From contig JAHILF010000046.1 of NCBI GenBank assembly GCA_018897105.1, positions 1 to 41,723 of the forward strand: a stretch of 41,723 nucleotides of DNA. Direction: 5' to 3'. The stretch is from Pseudomonadota bacterium (GTDB lineage Bacteria > Desulfobacterota > Desulfobulbia > Desulfobulbales > SURF-16). This document shows, one piece after another, positions 1-7,305 of the stretch (positions within the stretch are counted from its first letter, which is position 1; each line of letters opens with the position of its first letter). Under the pieces are notes generated by a model. That model did no database searches. It was not told where the DNA came from and saw only the letters and a program-made list of their open reading frames with translations. The position numbers and the translations under genes are program-made.

Positions 1-1
1 A

Positions 2-436
2 AAAAAGAAAGGCGGTCACCTCACACCAAGAAAAGTGCCGATGACTCAGAAGCTTTATGAAATCTTATGGGGCAGGAATCAAAATAGTGAACCTGATAAA
101 CCATGGGTTTTCTGGCACAGATACTGGAGCAGAAAAGAAGGAAGATTTGTGGAAGGCCCTTACTATGACCGGAAGAAGATCATGAAAACTCTTTGTGCGA
201 AGGCGGGAGTGAGATATTTCCGCTATCACGCATTAAGACATGCCGGAGCATCGGTCATGGAGAGTTTCAATGTGCCGATAGGATCTATTCAGAGAATACT
301 TGGTCATGAGAACCGTACCACAACGGAAATTTACCTGCACAGCATCGGTGATTCTGAAAGACAAGCAATAGATGTTTACGAGCATGCCAGGCAAAAGTCT
401 CACACAGATTCTCACACAGACGAGAAAAGGGGTTAA
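2..436 (+). CDS. Tyrosine recombinase/phage integrase, C-terminal part (5' end off-window)
   Basis: The reading frame is open from the first bases of the window, so this is the 3' part of a longer gene; the GTG at 35 is only an internal codon. The visible ~144 residues are the catalytic half of a tyrosine recombinase. A beta-hairpin of the type K-x-G-x-x-R-x-V-P is followed by the box II signature HALRHAGAS, then LGHENRTTTEIYLH, which carries the second His and the nucleophilic Tyr. These enzymes cut and rejoin DNA at attachment sites through a 3'-phosphotyrosine link. The gene points at the 3' end of a tRNA-Arg 30 bp downstream, the normal arrangement for an island or prophage that integrates into a tRNA gene. 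The element itself should lie to the left. The catalytic half looks intact; whether the N-terminal arm-binding domain is intact cannot be seen. Confidence 0.9.
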   Translation, partial: KKKGGHLTPRKVPMTQKLYEILWGRNQNSEPDKPWVFWHRYWSRKEGRFVEGPYYDRKKIMKTLCAKAGVRYFRYHALRHAGASVMESFNVPIGSIQRILGHENRTTTEIYLHSIGDSERQAIDVYEHARQKSHTDSHTDEKRG

Positions 437-465
437 GCCAACTTGACTTAACTCCCTGATTTTAC

Positions 466-542
466 TGGCGCGCCCGGAGGGATTCGAACCCCCGACCCAC
501 GGATTCGAAGTCCGGTACTCTATCCAGCTGAGCTACGGGCGC
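466..542 (-). tRNA. tRNA-Arg (anticodon TCG), CCA encoded
   Basis: On the minus strand the 77-nt sequence folds as a tRNA. The acceptor strands GCGCCCG and CGGGCGC pair over 7 bp and are followed by discriminator G and an encoded CCA. The D-arm contains AGCTCAGCTGGATAGAGT. The anticodon arm is CCGGA-CTTCGAA-TCCG, and the T-arm contains GGTTCGAATCC. The 7-nt anticodon loop places TCG at positions 34-36, which reads CGA (Arg). The 3' end abuts the integrase-bearing segment, so the last part of the T-arm and acceptor stem is probably the attachment core. No obvious terminator follows. Confidence 0.95.
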
Positions 543-1194
543 ATTTGGTCAAAACGGGAGAATGTTCCTGTCCTTTTGCGGGGTTTTGCGAGATCGTATC
601 AACCTTGACAAGAAAGACGGAATTCCCGTTAAATAGCCAAATCAGCGGGTTTTGGCAAGGTAAATTTGGCTTAAACCGGTCACCGCTCGTTACCCTCCAG
701 GCAAAGGCGACCAAATCGGCTACCGGCATCGCACCGGTAAAAGGCGACTGGGAACACTTCTAACGGCTGGTCAGGGTTCAAAAAAAGACAAGGCAATGAG
801 AGAGCACATGGGGCATAAAAAGCTGCTTGGATTTTTTCTTCCGTGGCCGTCTTTTTTGTGTTATGACTGAGGTTTGAAGAGAGGACAGGCCACGGGCCAT
901 GCTCTGTTTTTTTGGTTTGCCGCACCCCGGCCTGACGGACGCTGGCTGCCGGCAGATTGCAGAGCAAATCCGGCTTTCCTGGCCAATACTCATCCCAATT
1001 CTAAAAATGACTTTTCCCTGACGCTAGAGTGGATACCTTCCGTTACCCTTGATGATTGTGATGCTTCGAGAAAACAGGTTGGCGCGGGACTGTTACCAAT
1101 GGCCGGCAGCCGGACCGCACCGACCGGTCCGGACGTGTTTCCCGTCTTGCCAGTTCCTGCCCTTTCATGCCAGAACCTGCCGTGAGGATCAGCG
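543..1194. other. 650-bp intergenic stretch, no gene supported
   Basis: The stretch separates the tRNA-Arg from the first dikinase-like gene. Short open frames exist on both strands, but none has a convincing ribosome binding site or recognisable protein. A plus-strand TTGACA at 605-610 with a poor -10 (GTTAAA at 628-633) is not good enough to call a promoter. The stretch must contain the promoter of the 1195 gene and possibly the tRNA promoter, but I cannot place either. Confidence 0.5.
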
Positions 1195-3753
1195 ATGAGT
1201 CCTTTGTGGCGGCGCAGAGGTATTGTCAGGAGGCGGACGCCTGCGGATGCCTTTGGCGCCCTGTTCAACCATTTCCGCCGAGTGGTGACCATCAATAACC
1301 AGATCCTGGAAAAGATCGCTGATCTGGAACGGGTTCTCGGCGGCGAATACATCTACGACATTATCTTCCTGCAGAATGCGGTGACCGATATTGTGGAAAA
1401 GGGCCGGCATGTCATTTACCACCTCAATGCCATGTCCGATGACCGCTACCACCTGCTTTACGAACGCTATACCACCACCGGTGATCAGTTGGCCGATATC
1501 CTGGCCGGCGGGCCCGGCCCTTATGGTCCGATGCTGGTCCTGGAGTGGGAAGTCCTCCATCGCGACCTGCGGCATCTGGCCGGCGGCAAGGGCGCCAGCC
1601 TGGGCGAGGTGGTGAACAGCCTGGAGCTGCCGTCTCCGGTGGGCTTTGTGGTGAGCACCACCGGCTACCGGCGCTTTATGGAGGGCAATGACCTCTTTAA
1701 CCGCATCAACGAGATTCTCCGGCAGTCCGCCGATCCCTCTGTACAGTCCACCCGCATCAGCGAACTCTTCGCCAGGGCCAGGATGCCCAATGATCTTGCC
1801 TCGGCCATCAGCCACGCTCTGAAAAAGATGCGTTCCGGACCGCTGCATCCGGAGCGTTTTGCCGTGCGCAGCAGCGGGGTGGATGAGGATGGGGAGCGCA
1901 GTTTCGCCGGCCAGTTTCAATCCTTTCTCGATGTGCCGGCCGGTGAGGTGGCTACAGCCTGCATACGGGTCATGGCCTCCCGTTTTTCCGAGCGGCTCTG
2001 CCGCTATATTGACAGCGGCACCGCGGCCGAGGCAGCGCCCATGGCGGTTCTGGTGCAGCCCATGGTCACGGCCCGCGCCAGCGGCGTGCTCTATACCCGT
2101 GATCCGAATAATCCCGAGGCGGAAACCCTGGTGCTCTCGGCGGTTATGGGCCCCGGCGAAAATCTGGTTGCCGGCCGGGACAGCGGGGACCGTTTTGTGA
2201 TGGATCGCAATCACCCCTTCACTCTGCTGGCCAGTAATATCGGCGTCCCCGGGCCGGGCGGCCAAGAACCAGCCCCGGACCCCATGCTCAGAATGCCCAG
2301 CGGCCTGCGCCGTGGCTCGGGAATAGTGGATGTGGCCCACCTCCGGCAGCTGGCCGAATACGGGATTCTGCTGGAAAAACGTCTCGAGTCACCCCAGGAT
2401 ATCGAATGGTGTCTCGATGCCGCAGGAAATATCTGGATTCTGCAGTCCCGGCCCCTGCGGCTGCCGGCGTGCAGGGAGGCCCCAACCCCGGATCAGTTGA
2501 CGGCGGAGCTGGCCAAGCTGCCCGTGCTCATGGCCGGCAAGGGGCATATCTGCCAGCTGGGTCTGGCCGGCGGCAAAGTGGTGCAGGTCCACGAGGACAC
2601 CCCGGCCGAGAGTTTTCCGGTGGGCGGGGTGGCGGTCAGCCATTATGCCAGCCCCCGGCTGGCCGAGATTGTCCGGCGGGCCTCGGCGATCATCACCGAT
2701 ATCGGCAGTCCGACCAGCCATCTGGCAACCATTGCCAGGGAATATCGCACCCCGGCCCTGTTCGGCGCGGAAAAGGCCACCACGCTCCTGCCGGATGGGG
2801 TGTACGTCATGGTGGATGTGGAGGAGCAGACCGTGTATGAAGGCAAGGTGGAGCTGCCCATTGATCTGCCCCGTGCCGCCGGCCTCCTCCCCCTGATCAG
2901 CAACCGCGAGGAATCAATGCTGCGCCGCCTGCTGCGCCTTATTTCCCCGCTCAACCTGACCAATCCCGCCTCTTCCGCCTTTCGCATGGAGAACTGCCGG
3001 ACCGTCCATGATTTTCTCCGTTTCTGCCACGAACGGGCGGTGGCCGAACTGATCAGCTTCCACACCTCCGGCAAACTGGTATCCGGCGGCGGGGCGCCCC
3101 TGCTGCAGACCGATCTGCCCGTCAAGCTGCGCATCATCGATATCGGCCGCGGCCTGGATAATCCGGCCAATGATAAACGGGTGACCGTGGAGCAGGTGAC
3201 CAGCATGCCCTTTCGTTTTCTGCTGCAGGGACTGATGGATGCCAGTTTCTGGGATCTGGAGCCGGCGCATTTCGGCATCAGGGATTTCCTTTCCGGCATT
3301 ACCCGGCCCCTGTCCATGCTGACCAATACCCAGCCCTACAGCGGCGAAAATCTGGCGATCATTGCCGATAATTACTGCAATCTGAGTCTGCGCCTCGGCT
3401 ACCATTTCAACATTATTGACTGCTATCTCTCCGATGAATCGGACGATAACCATGTCTACTTCCGTTTTGTCGGAGGCTTTGCCGAGGCCGGCAAGCGGGA
3501 GAGGCGGGCGGTGATGATCTCCCAGGTGCTGGCCGGTCTGCATTTCAAGGTGGAGGTCAAGGGCGATCTGGTGCTGGGCAAGGTGAAGATGCTGGAACGC
3601 GCCCATCTGGAGAGTATTCTGGTGCATCTGGGTGAGTTGGTGGCCTTTACCCGGCAACTGGATGTGAAAATGGTGGATGACGCGGCGGTTGAACATTTTT
3701 TCAGCGAGTTCATCAATCGCGTCGGTAAGATCCCCGAGCCGGGAGGGGTGTAA
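1195..3753 (+). CDS. PEP synthase/PPDK-like ATP-grasp + phosphohistidine protein with unrecognised C-terminal domain (paralogue 1)
   Basis: An 852-residue cytoplasmic protein. Residues ~20-115 form a helical N-terminal region. Residues ~120-425 are the pyruvate phosphate dikinase-type ATP-grasp domain: GGKGASLGE with Lys132, AVRSSGVDEDG with Arg225, and QDIEW near 401-405 followed by ILQSRPLRL. Residues ~460-560 are the swivelling phosphohistidine domain, with GSPTSHLATIAREYRTPAL placing the catalytic His at 509. In PEP synthase and PPDK a PEP/pyruvate TIM barrel would follow. Instead residues ~575-852 form a different domain (PLNLT, CRTVHDFLRFCHERAV, IIDIGRGL, FRFVGGF) that recurs in the next gene. 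By family logic the protein should move a phosphoryl group from ATP to His509 and then to an unknown acceptor. The gene is 1 bp from its paralogue, so they are one operon. Calling it plain pyruvate, water dikinase would probably be wrong. Confidence 0.85.
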   Translation: MSPLWRRRGIVRRRTPADAFGALFNHFRRVVTINNQILEKIADLERVLGGEYIYDIIFLQNAVTDIVEKGRHVIYHLNAMSDDRYHLLYERYTTTGDQLADILAGGPGPYGPMLVLEWEVLHRDLRHLAGGKGASLGEVVNSLELPSPVGFVVSTTGYRRFMEGNDLFNRINEILRQSADPSVQSTRISELFARARMPNDLASAISHALKKMRSGPLHPERFAVRSSGVDEDGERSFAGQFQSFLDVPAGEVATACIRVMASRFSERLCRYIDSGTAAEAAPMAVLVQPMVTARASGVLYTRDPNNPEAETLVLSAVMGPGENLVAGRDSGDRFVMDRNHPFTLLASNIGVPGPGGQEPAPDPMLRMPSGLRRGSGIVDVAHLRQLAEYGILLEKRLESPQDIEWCLDAAGNIWILQSRPLRLPACREAPTPDQLTAELAKLPVLMAGKGHICQLGLAGGKVVQVHEDTPAESFPVGGVAVSHYASPRLAEIVRRASAIITDIGSPTSHLATIAREYRTPALFGAEKATTLLPDGVYVMVDVEEQTVYEGKVELPIDLPRAAGLLPLISNREESMLRRLLRLISPLNLTNPASSAFRMENCRTVHDFLRFCHERAVAELISFHTSGKLVSGGGAPLLQTDLPVKLRIIDIGRGLDNPANDKRVTVEQVTSMPFRFLLQGLMDASFWDLEPAHFGIRDFLSGITRPLSMLTNTQPYSGENLAIIADNYCNLSLRLGYHFNIIDCYLSDESDDNHVYFRFVGGFAEAGKRERRAVMISQVLAGLHFKVEVKGDLVLGKVKMLERAHLESILVHLGELVAFTRQLDVKMVDDAAVEHFFSEFINRVGKIPEPGGV

Positions 3754-3754
3754 T

Positions 3755-6358
3755 ATGCTGCGAGAGTGGTTCTTTCATCCCCTGGCTACCCTGCGGGAGC
3801 TGCAGCAGCAGAAGCGCAACGAGCAGCTGGCGCGGCTGCGGGCCCGTTATCAGGTATTCCGTATCTTACTTGATGACAATCACCGGGCGGTGGAGCTCAT
3901 CACCGAACTGGGCGCTTCCCTGCGGTCCCAGGTTTTCTGGCCCGGGGTGCTGACCGGCGCTATCCATGAACTGCTGGGGGTCACGACCGATCTGGTGGAG
4001 AAGCTGGACCACCTGGCCGAGGGCGAGTATGCCGGGCTGATCCGCCGGCAGGCCCAGCTGGGGGAAGCAATCCGCCAGGATCTTGGCCGGCTGCCCCGGG
4101 AGGAGCGGTTTCCCTTCTGTCTGTCTCTGGACGAGGTGGAAGCGACCATGAGCCGGGCCGTGGGAGGTAAGGCCGCCAATCTCGCAAAACTGCGCCGGGT
4201 CGGTTTATTTTCCGTACCCGGCGGTTTTGCCATACCGGTGTCGGTCTGCCGTCTCTTTCTGGACCAGGAGAATCTCTACCTGCGCATCGTCGCCCGGCTG
4301 CGGACCGGTGAGCAGAGCGGGGACGGCCTGCCTGACCAGGAAAGTGTCGCTGCCGTGCAGGAGATGATCATGGCAACCCCGTTGCCGTCCGAGCTTATCA
4401 GCGCCATGCAGGCGGCCGCCTCCTCTGTCTTTGCCAAAGGGCAGGGGCTTGCGGTGCGCAGCAGCGCGGTGAGCGAGGACAGCAAGGCCCATTCCTTTGC
4501 CGGCCAGTATGTCTCCATTCTCAATGTGAAAACTCCGGCACAGCTGGAGGACGCCGTAAAAAAGGTGGTTACCAGCGCCTTTAATGTCCGCAACCTTGCC
4601 TACCGGCGTCATGCCGGGCTGCCCCCCTACGAGTTTGATCTGGCCATCCTCTGCCTGGAGATGGTGGATGTGCGTTCAGCCGGCATCCTGTTTACCAGAG
4701 ATCCCAATTTCAGGGCCAGCAACCGGATGCTGATCACGGCGGTCTACGGGCTTGGTGAACTGGCGGTGGGCGGCAGTGCGGCGGCGGATGTTTATCATCC
4801 GTTCCGGGACGGGTCCGGACCGGGGGAAAGTCAGGTGGTGCGCAAAACCAGGCGGCTGGTCAGCGCCGGCCAGGGCGGGGTGGTGGAGGAGCAGTTGGCG
4901 GCTGAGGCCGGGGATGCCCCGGTGCTGGATGAGAGTGAGATCATGACCATGGTGCGGCTCGGTATGGCGGCGGAGGAGCAGCTGGGCGGTCCCCAGGATA
5001 TAGAGTGGGCGGTGGACCGGCAGGGCCAGGTCATTTTCCTTCAGTCGCGGCCGCTCAAGGTGAACCTGGGCAGCCCGGCGGAGATCGAGGCCCGGGAGAG
5101 CCGCCAGCCGCTCATGGCCGCCGGCCAGGTTGCTTCACCCGGGCGGGTGGCCGGCCACGTCCGCCTTATCGGCAGCCGGCAGGATCTGGAAGGACTGACC
5201 AGCCCGCCCTATGTGCTGGTCATGCATCAGAGCATGGTGGAGGCGGTGAGCGCCCTGCCCCAGACCGCGGCAATTCTGGTGGAGCTGGGCAATCCTGCCG
5301 ATCATCTCTCCTGTGTGGCCCGGGAATACGGGGTTCCCATGCTCACCGGCCTGGGGCAGGTTACCCGGAAACTGCACGAAGGGGAAGCACTGCTGGTTGA
5401 TGGTGAGCGCGGGCTGATTTATGCGGCCACTGAGCAGGAAATCGCCCGGCACCGGGAGCGCCATCTGAAGAAAATCGCCACCTGGAAAGACCGGGTGCCC
5501 CGTCCCGAAGATCCGGTGGCCGCCGCTCTCTATGACCGGATTGTCCCCCTCAACCTGACCGATGCCTATGGACCCACCTTTTCCATTGCCGAATGCAAAA
5601 CCATGCACGATCTGGTGCGCTATGCCCATGAAAAGGCGGTTCTGGCCATGTTCGAGGCCGGGGACGAAGCGGTTGAGCAGGCATCCGGGGTGATTTATCA
5701 TCTGGACAGCGAGGTGCCCTTCCTGGTTTCCCTCATTGATCTGGGCGGCGGCCTGCTGCCGGGCAGCGCCCGCCGGGTGCCGCCTAAACAAGTGCTGTCT
5801 CGGCCGTTTACCGCCCTCTGGCAGGGGGTTACCACCCCAGGGCTGAACTGGGGGCCGGCAGGCGGGGTGGCGATGGGGTCGGTTGTCTCCCGTTTTCTCA
5901 CCGATCACCGTTCCGCCCGACCCATCGGCCTGCCCAACTATGCCCTGGTAACCAGGGATTTTCTCAATCTCAACGCCCGCATGGATTTTCATTTCACCAT
6001 GGTGGATGCCATCTGCGGTATCGACTCCCGGCTCAATTACATCAAATTTCGCTTCAAGGGGGGAGGTACCGGGCCGGAGCAGCGCAATCGCCGGGTCCGC
6101 TGCCTGGCGGAGATTCTCACTGCAGCCGGTTTTTTCTGCGACCTGCGCGACGATCTGTTGACCGCGGCCATCCAGGGCGGGGCCGCCGTGGTGATTGAGG
6201 AGAAGCTGAAGGTGATCGGCCGTATCTTAGGCTTTTCCCGGCTGCTGGATGCGGTCATGCGCCGGGATGAGCTGGTGCCCAGGGTGGCCCAGGCCTTTCT
6301 CGACGGGGATTATGAGTTGGCGGGGTTAAAGGAGGAGATTGACGGCTCTCAGGCTTGA
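3755..6358 (+). CDS. PEP synthase/PPDK-like ATP-grasp + phosphohistidine protein with same unrecognised C-terminal domain (paralogue 2)
   Basis: An 867-residue paralogue of the preceding protein. The start is the ATG at 3755, which follows GGGAGGGG at 3741-3748; a frame open further upstream overlaps gene 1 and lacks such a site. Order: helical N-terminus (~15-115); ATP-grasp with VGGKAANLAKL (Lys139), AVRSSAVSEDS (Arg235), QDIEWAVD and LQSRPLKV; phosphohistidine domain with LGNPADHLSCVAREYGVPML and the candidate catalytic His at 517. The C-terminal domain (~590-867) shares PLNLT, CKTMHDLVRYAHEKAV, LIDLGGGL, an N-R-D-F-H segment and KFRFKGGG with its neighbour. No TIM barrel is present. Here the residues before the His are A-D where PEP synthase and paralogue 1 have a hydroxyl residue followed by S or C, so the two may differ in activity. 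They probably act as a heteromeric pair or on successive steps. The substrate is unknown. Confidence 0.85.
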   Translation: MLREWFFHPLATLRELQQQKRNEQLARLRARYQVFRILLDDNHRAVELITELGASLRSQVFWPGVLTGAIHELLGVTTDLVEKLDHLAEGEYAGLIRRQAQLGEAIRQDLGRLPREERFPFCLSLDEVEATMSRAVGGKAANLAKLRRVGLFSVPGGFAIPVSVCRLFLDQENLYLRIVARLRTGEQSGDGLPDQESVAAVQEMIMATPLPSELISAMQAAASSVFAKGQGLAVRSSAVSEDSKAHSFAGQYVSILNVKTPAQLEDAVKKVVTSAFNVRNLAYRRHAGLPPYEFDLAILCLEMVDVRSAGILFTRDPNFRASNRMLITAVYGLGELAVGGSAAADVYHPFRDGSGPGESQVVRKTRRLVSAGQGGVVEEQLAAEAGDAPVLDESEIMTMVRLGMAAEEQLGGPQDIEWAVDRQGQVIFLQSRPLKVNLGSPAEIEARESRQPLMAAGQVASPGRVAGHVRLIGSRQDLEGLTSPPYVLVMHQSMVEAVSALPQTAAILVELGNPADHLSCVAREYGVPMLTGLGQVTRKLHEGEALLVDGERGLIYAATEQEIARHRERHLKKIATWKDRVPRPEDPVAAALYDRIVPLNLTDAYGPTFSIAECKTMHDLVRYAHEKAVLAMFEAGDEAVEQASGVIYHLDSEVPFLVSLIDLGGGLLPGSARRVPPKQVLSRPFTALWQGVTTPGLNWGPAGGVAMGSVVSRFLTDHRSARPIGLPNYALVTRDFLNLNARMDFHFTMVDAICGIDSRLNYIKFRFKGGGTGPEQRNRRVRCLAEILTAAGFFCDLRDDLLTAAIQGGAAVVIEEKLKVIGRILGFSRLLDAVMRRDELVPRVAQAFLDGDYELAGLKEEIDGSQA

Positions 6359-6490
6359 TGGCTTCGTAAAAACTGAAAATTAACCACGGAGAGCACAAAG
6401 CCCACAGAGATAACTTGCTGAAAATAAAAATATTTTCTCTGTGATCTCTGTGTGCTCTGTGGTGAAAACAGACTTTTTACGAGATCGTCA
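6356..6490. repeat. 135-bp imperfect palindrome, MITE/REP-like
   Basis: The outer arms TGATGGCTTCGTAAAAA and (reverse complement) TGACGATCTCGTAAAAA match with few changes. Inside them is a second pair, ACCACGGAGAGCACAAAGC against ACCACAGAGCACACAGAGA, around an AT-rich centre near 6412-6435. The element begins at the stop codon of the upstream gene and ends 5 bp before the stop of the convergent phosphatase gene. It may therefore act as a bidirectional terminator, but its length and nested ends look like a small non-autonomous mobile element. No ORF lies inside. Confidence 0.7.
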
Positions 6491-6494
6491 AGGT

Positions 6495-7157
6495 TTAGGC
6501 GTGAAAAAAGATCTCATCCGGCAATTGAATGGCAGTGAGGAGATTGTCGTACATGGCGCCGGTATCAATGCCTATTTTGTGGGAAGTGACCAGGGGCAGC
6601 TCGAACGGGGTATGGCCGAAGATGACCTTTTTGCCGAAATCATGGTCCAGGGTGAGGAAGGTATCACGCACTTCGCAGAGGGTGGTCAGGTCATTGGCGG
6701 CCAGGGGGATATTCGGTTCAAGGCCGGCGTGGACAAAGATGTAATGCGGGTTTTCCCAGTATGGCACCAGGGCCAGGAGAAACTCCAGGTGCTCTTTGGG
6801 GAGAAAGCTCAATGTCTGCAGATTGACGTTGCGGTCCGGCCCGTAACTGTCCAGGGTTGCGTCGAGTCCCATGCCCCGCAGGTAGGGCAGCAGGAGCGGG
6901 TCGCCGCTGCGGTAATATTCGAGGAGCAGGTACTCGTGATTGCCGAGCAGGGTGACGAGGTTGGCATCGCGGCTCTTCAGCTCGCAGAGAAGTTCCAGAA
7001 CCTTTGCCGAATCCGGTCCCCGGTCAAGATAATCGCCGAGGAAGACCAGGCGATCACGGCCGGGGGTGTAGGGCAGACGGTCCAGGAGACCATGCAGTTT
7101 GTCGTAGGAGCCGTGGATATCCCCGATCGCAAATATCTTGCCGTTTTCCGACGCCAT
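6495..7157 (-). CDS. PPP-family serine/threonine protein phosphatase (metallophosphoesterase)
   Basis: A 220-residue soluble protein with the complete metal-binding set of the PPP phosphatases: GDIHG (Asp13, His15), GDYLDRGP (Asp42, Arg46) and GNHE (Asn73, His74), followed by FVHAG and FGHTPF, which supply the later His ligands. It resembles the bacterial PrpA/PrpB and lambda phosphatase type, which removes phosphate from Ser/Thr (sometimes Tyr or His) residues using two metal ions. The length is normal for this single-domain group. The gene follows the TauE/SafE carrier gene on the same strand after 148 bp, with a stable hairpin between them, so co-transcription is possible but probably reduced. 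No partner kinase is visible in the window. Confidence 0.9.
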   Translation of the reverse strand: MASENGKIFAIGDIHGSYDKLHGLLDRLPYTPGRDRLVFLGDYLDRGPDSAKVLELLCELKSRDANLVTLLGNHEYLLLEYYRSGDPLLLPYLRGMGLDATLDSYGPDRNVNLQTLSFLPKEHLEFLLALVPYWENPHYIFVHAGLEPNIPLAANDLTTLCEVRDTFLTLDHDFGKKVIFGHTPFELPLVTSHKIGIDTGAMYDNLLTAIQLPDEIFFHA

Positions 7158-7246
7158 GATGCTTTCCCCCTTGGTGCTCGCTGACCTGCCGCGGAATCTG
7201 GAAGGGTCAGCGGTTCTGTCCGGTTATGTTTTTTGAGATTAAAGTT

Positions 7247-7277
7247 CCCTGCCGACGGGGCTGTCCTGCCGGCAGGG
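7247..7277 (-). other. GC-rich hairpin between carrier and phosphatase genes
   Basis: CCCTGCCG and CGGCAGGG form a perfect 8-bp stem around a 15-nt loop. On the minus strand it follows the TauE/SafE stop by about 30 bp. The sequence after it is only weakly T-rich (ACTTTAATCTC), so it is more likely an attenuating or mRNA-protecting hairpin than a full intrinsic terminator. Confidence 0.45.
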
Positions 7278-7305
7278 GTCATGTTATCGCGCCCAACAGG
7301 TAATC

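Noticed and set aside
605-633. TTGACA-N17-GTTAAA as a promoter on the plus strand
   Set aside because: The -10 matches at only three positions, and no gene starts within several hundred bases downstream.
874-1185. 103-codon plus-strand frame upstream of the dikinase-like pair
   Set aside because: No ribosome binding site, low-complexity Pro/Ala-rich composition and no family resemblance; an equal frame exists on the other strand.
1189-2340. 383-codon minus-strand open frame opposite the first dikinase-like gene
   Set aside because: It is the antisense shadow of a GC-rich gene. Its product is rich in His, Gly and Ala without any domain, and the plus-strand protein has clear motifs.
6441-7184. 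247-codon plus-strand open frame
   Set aside because: It lies opposite the PPP phosphatase, whose metal motifs are complete; the plus-strand product has no recognisable features.
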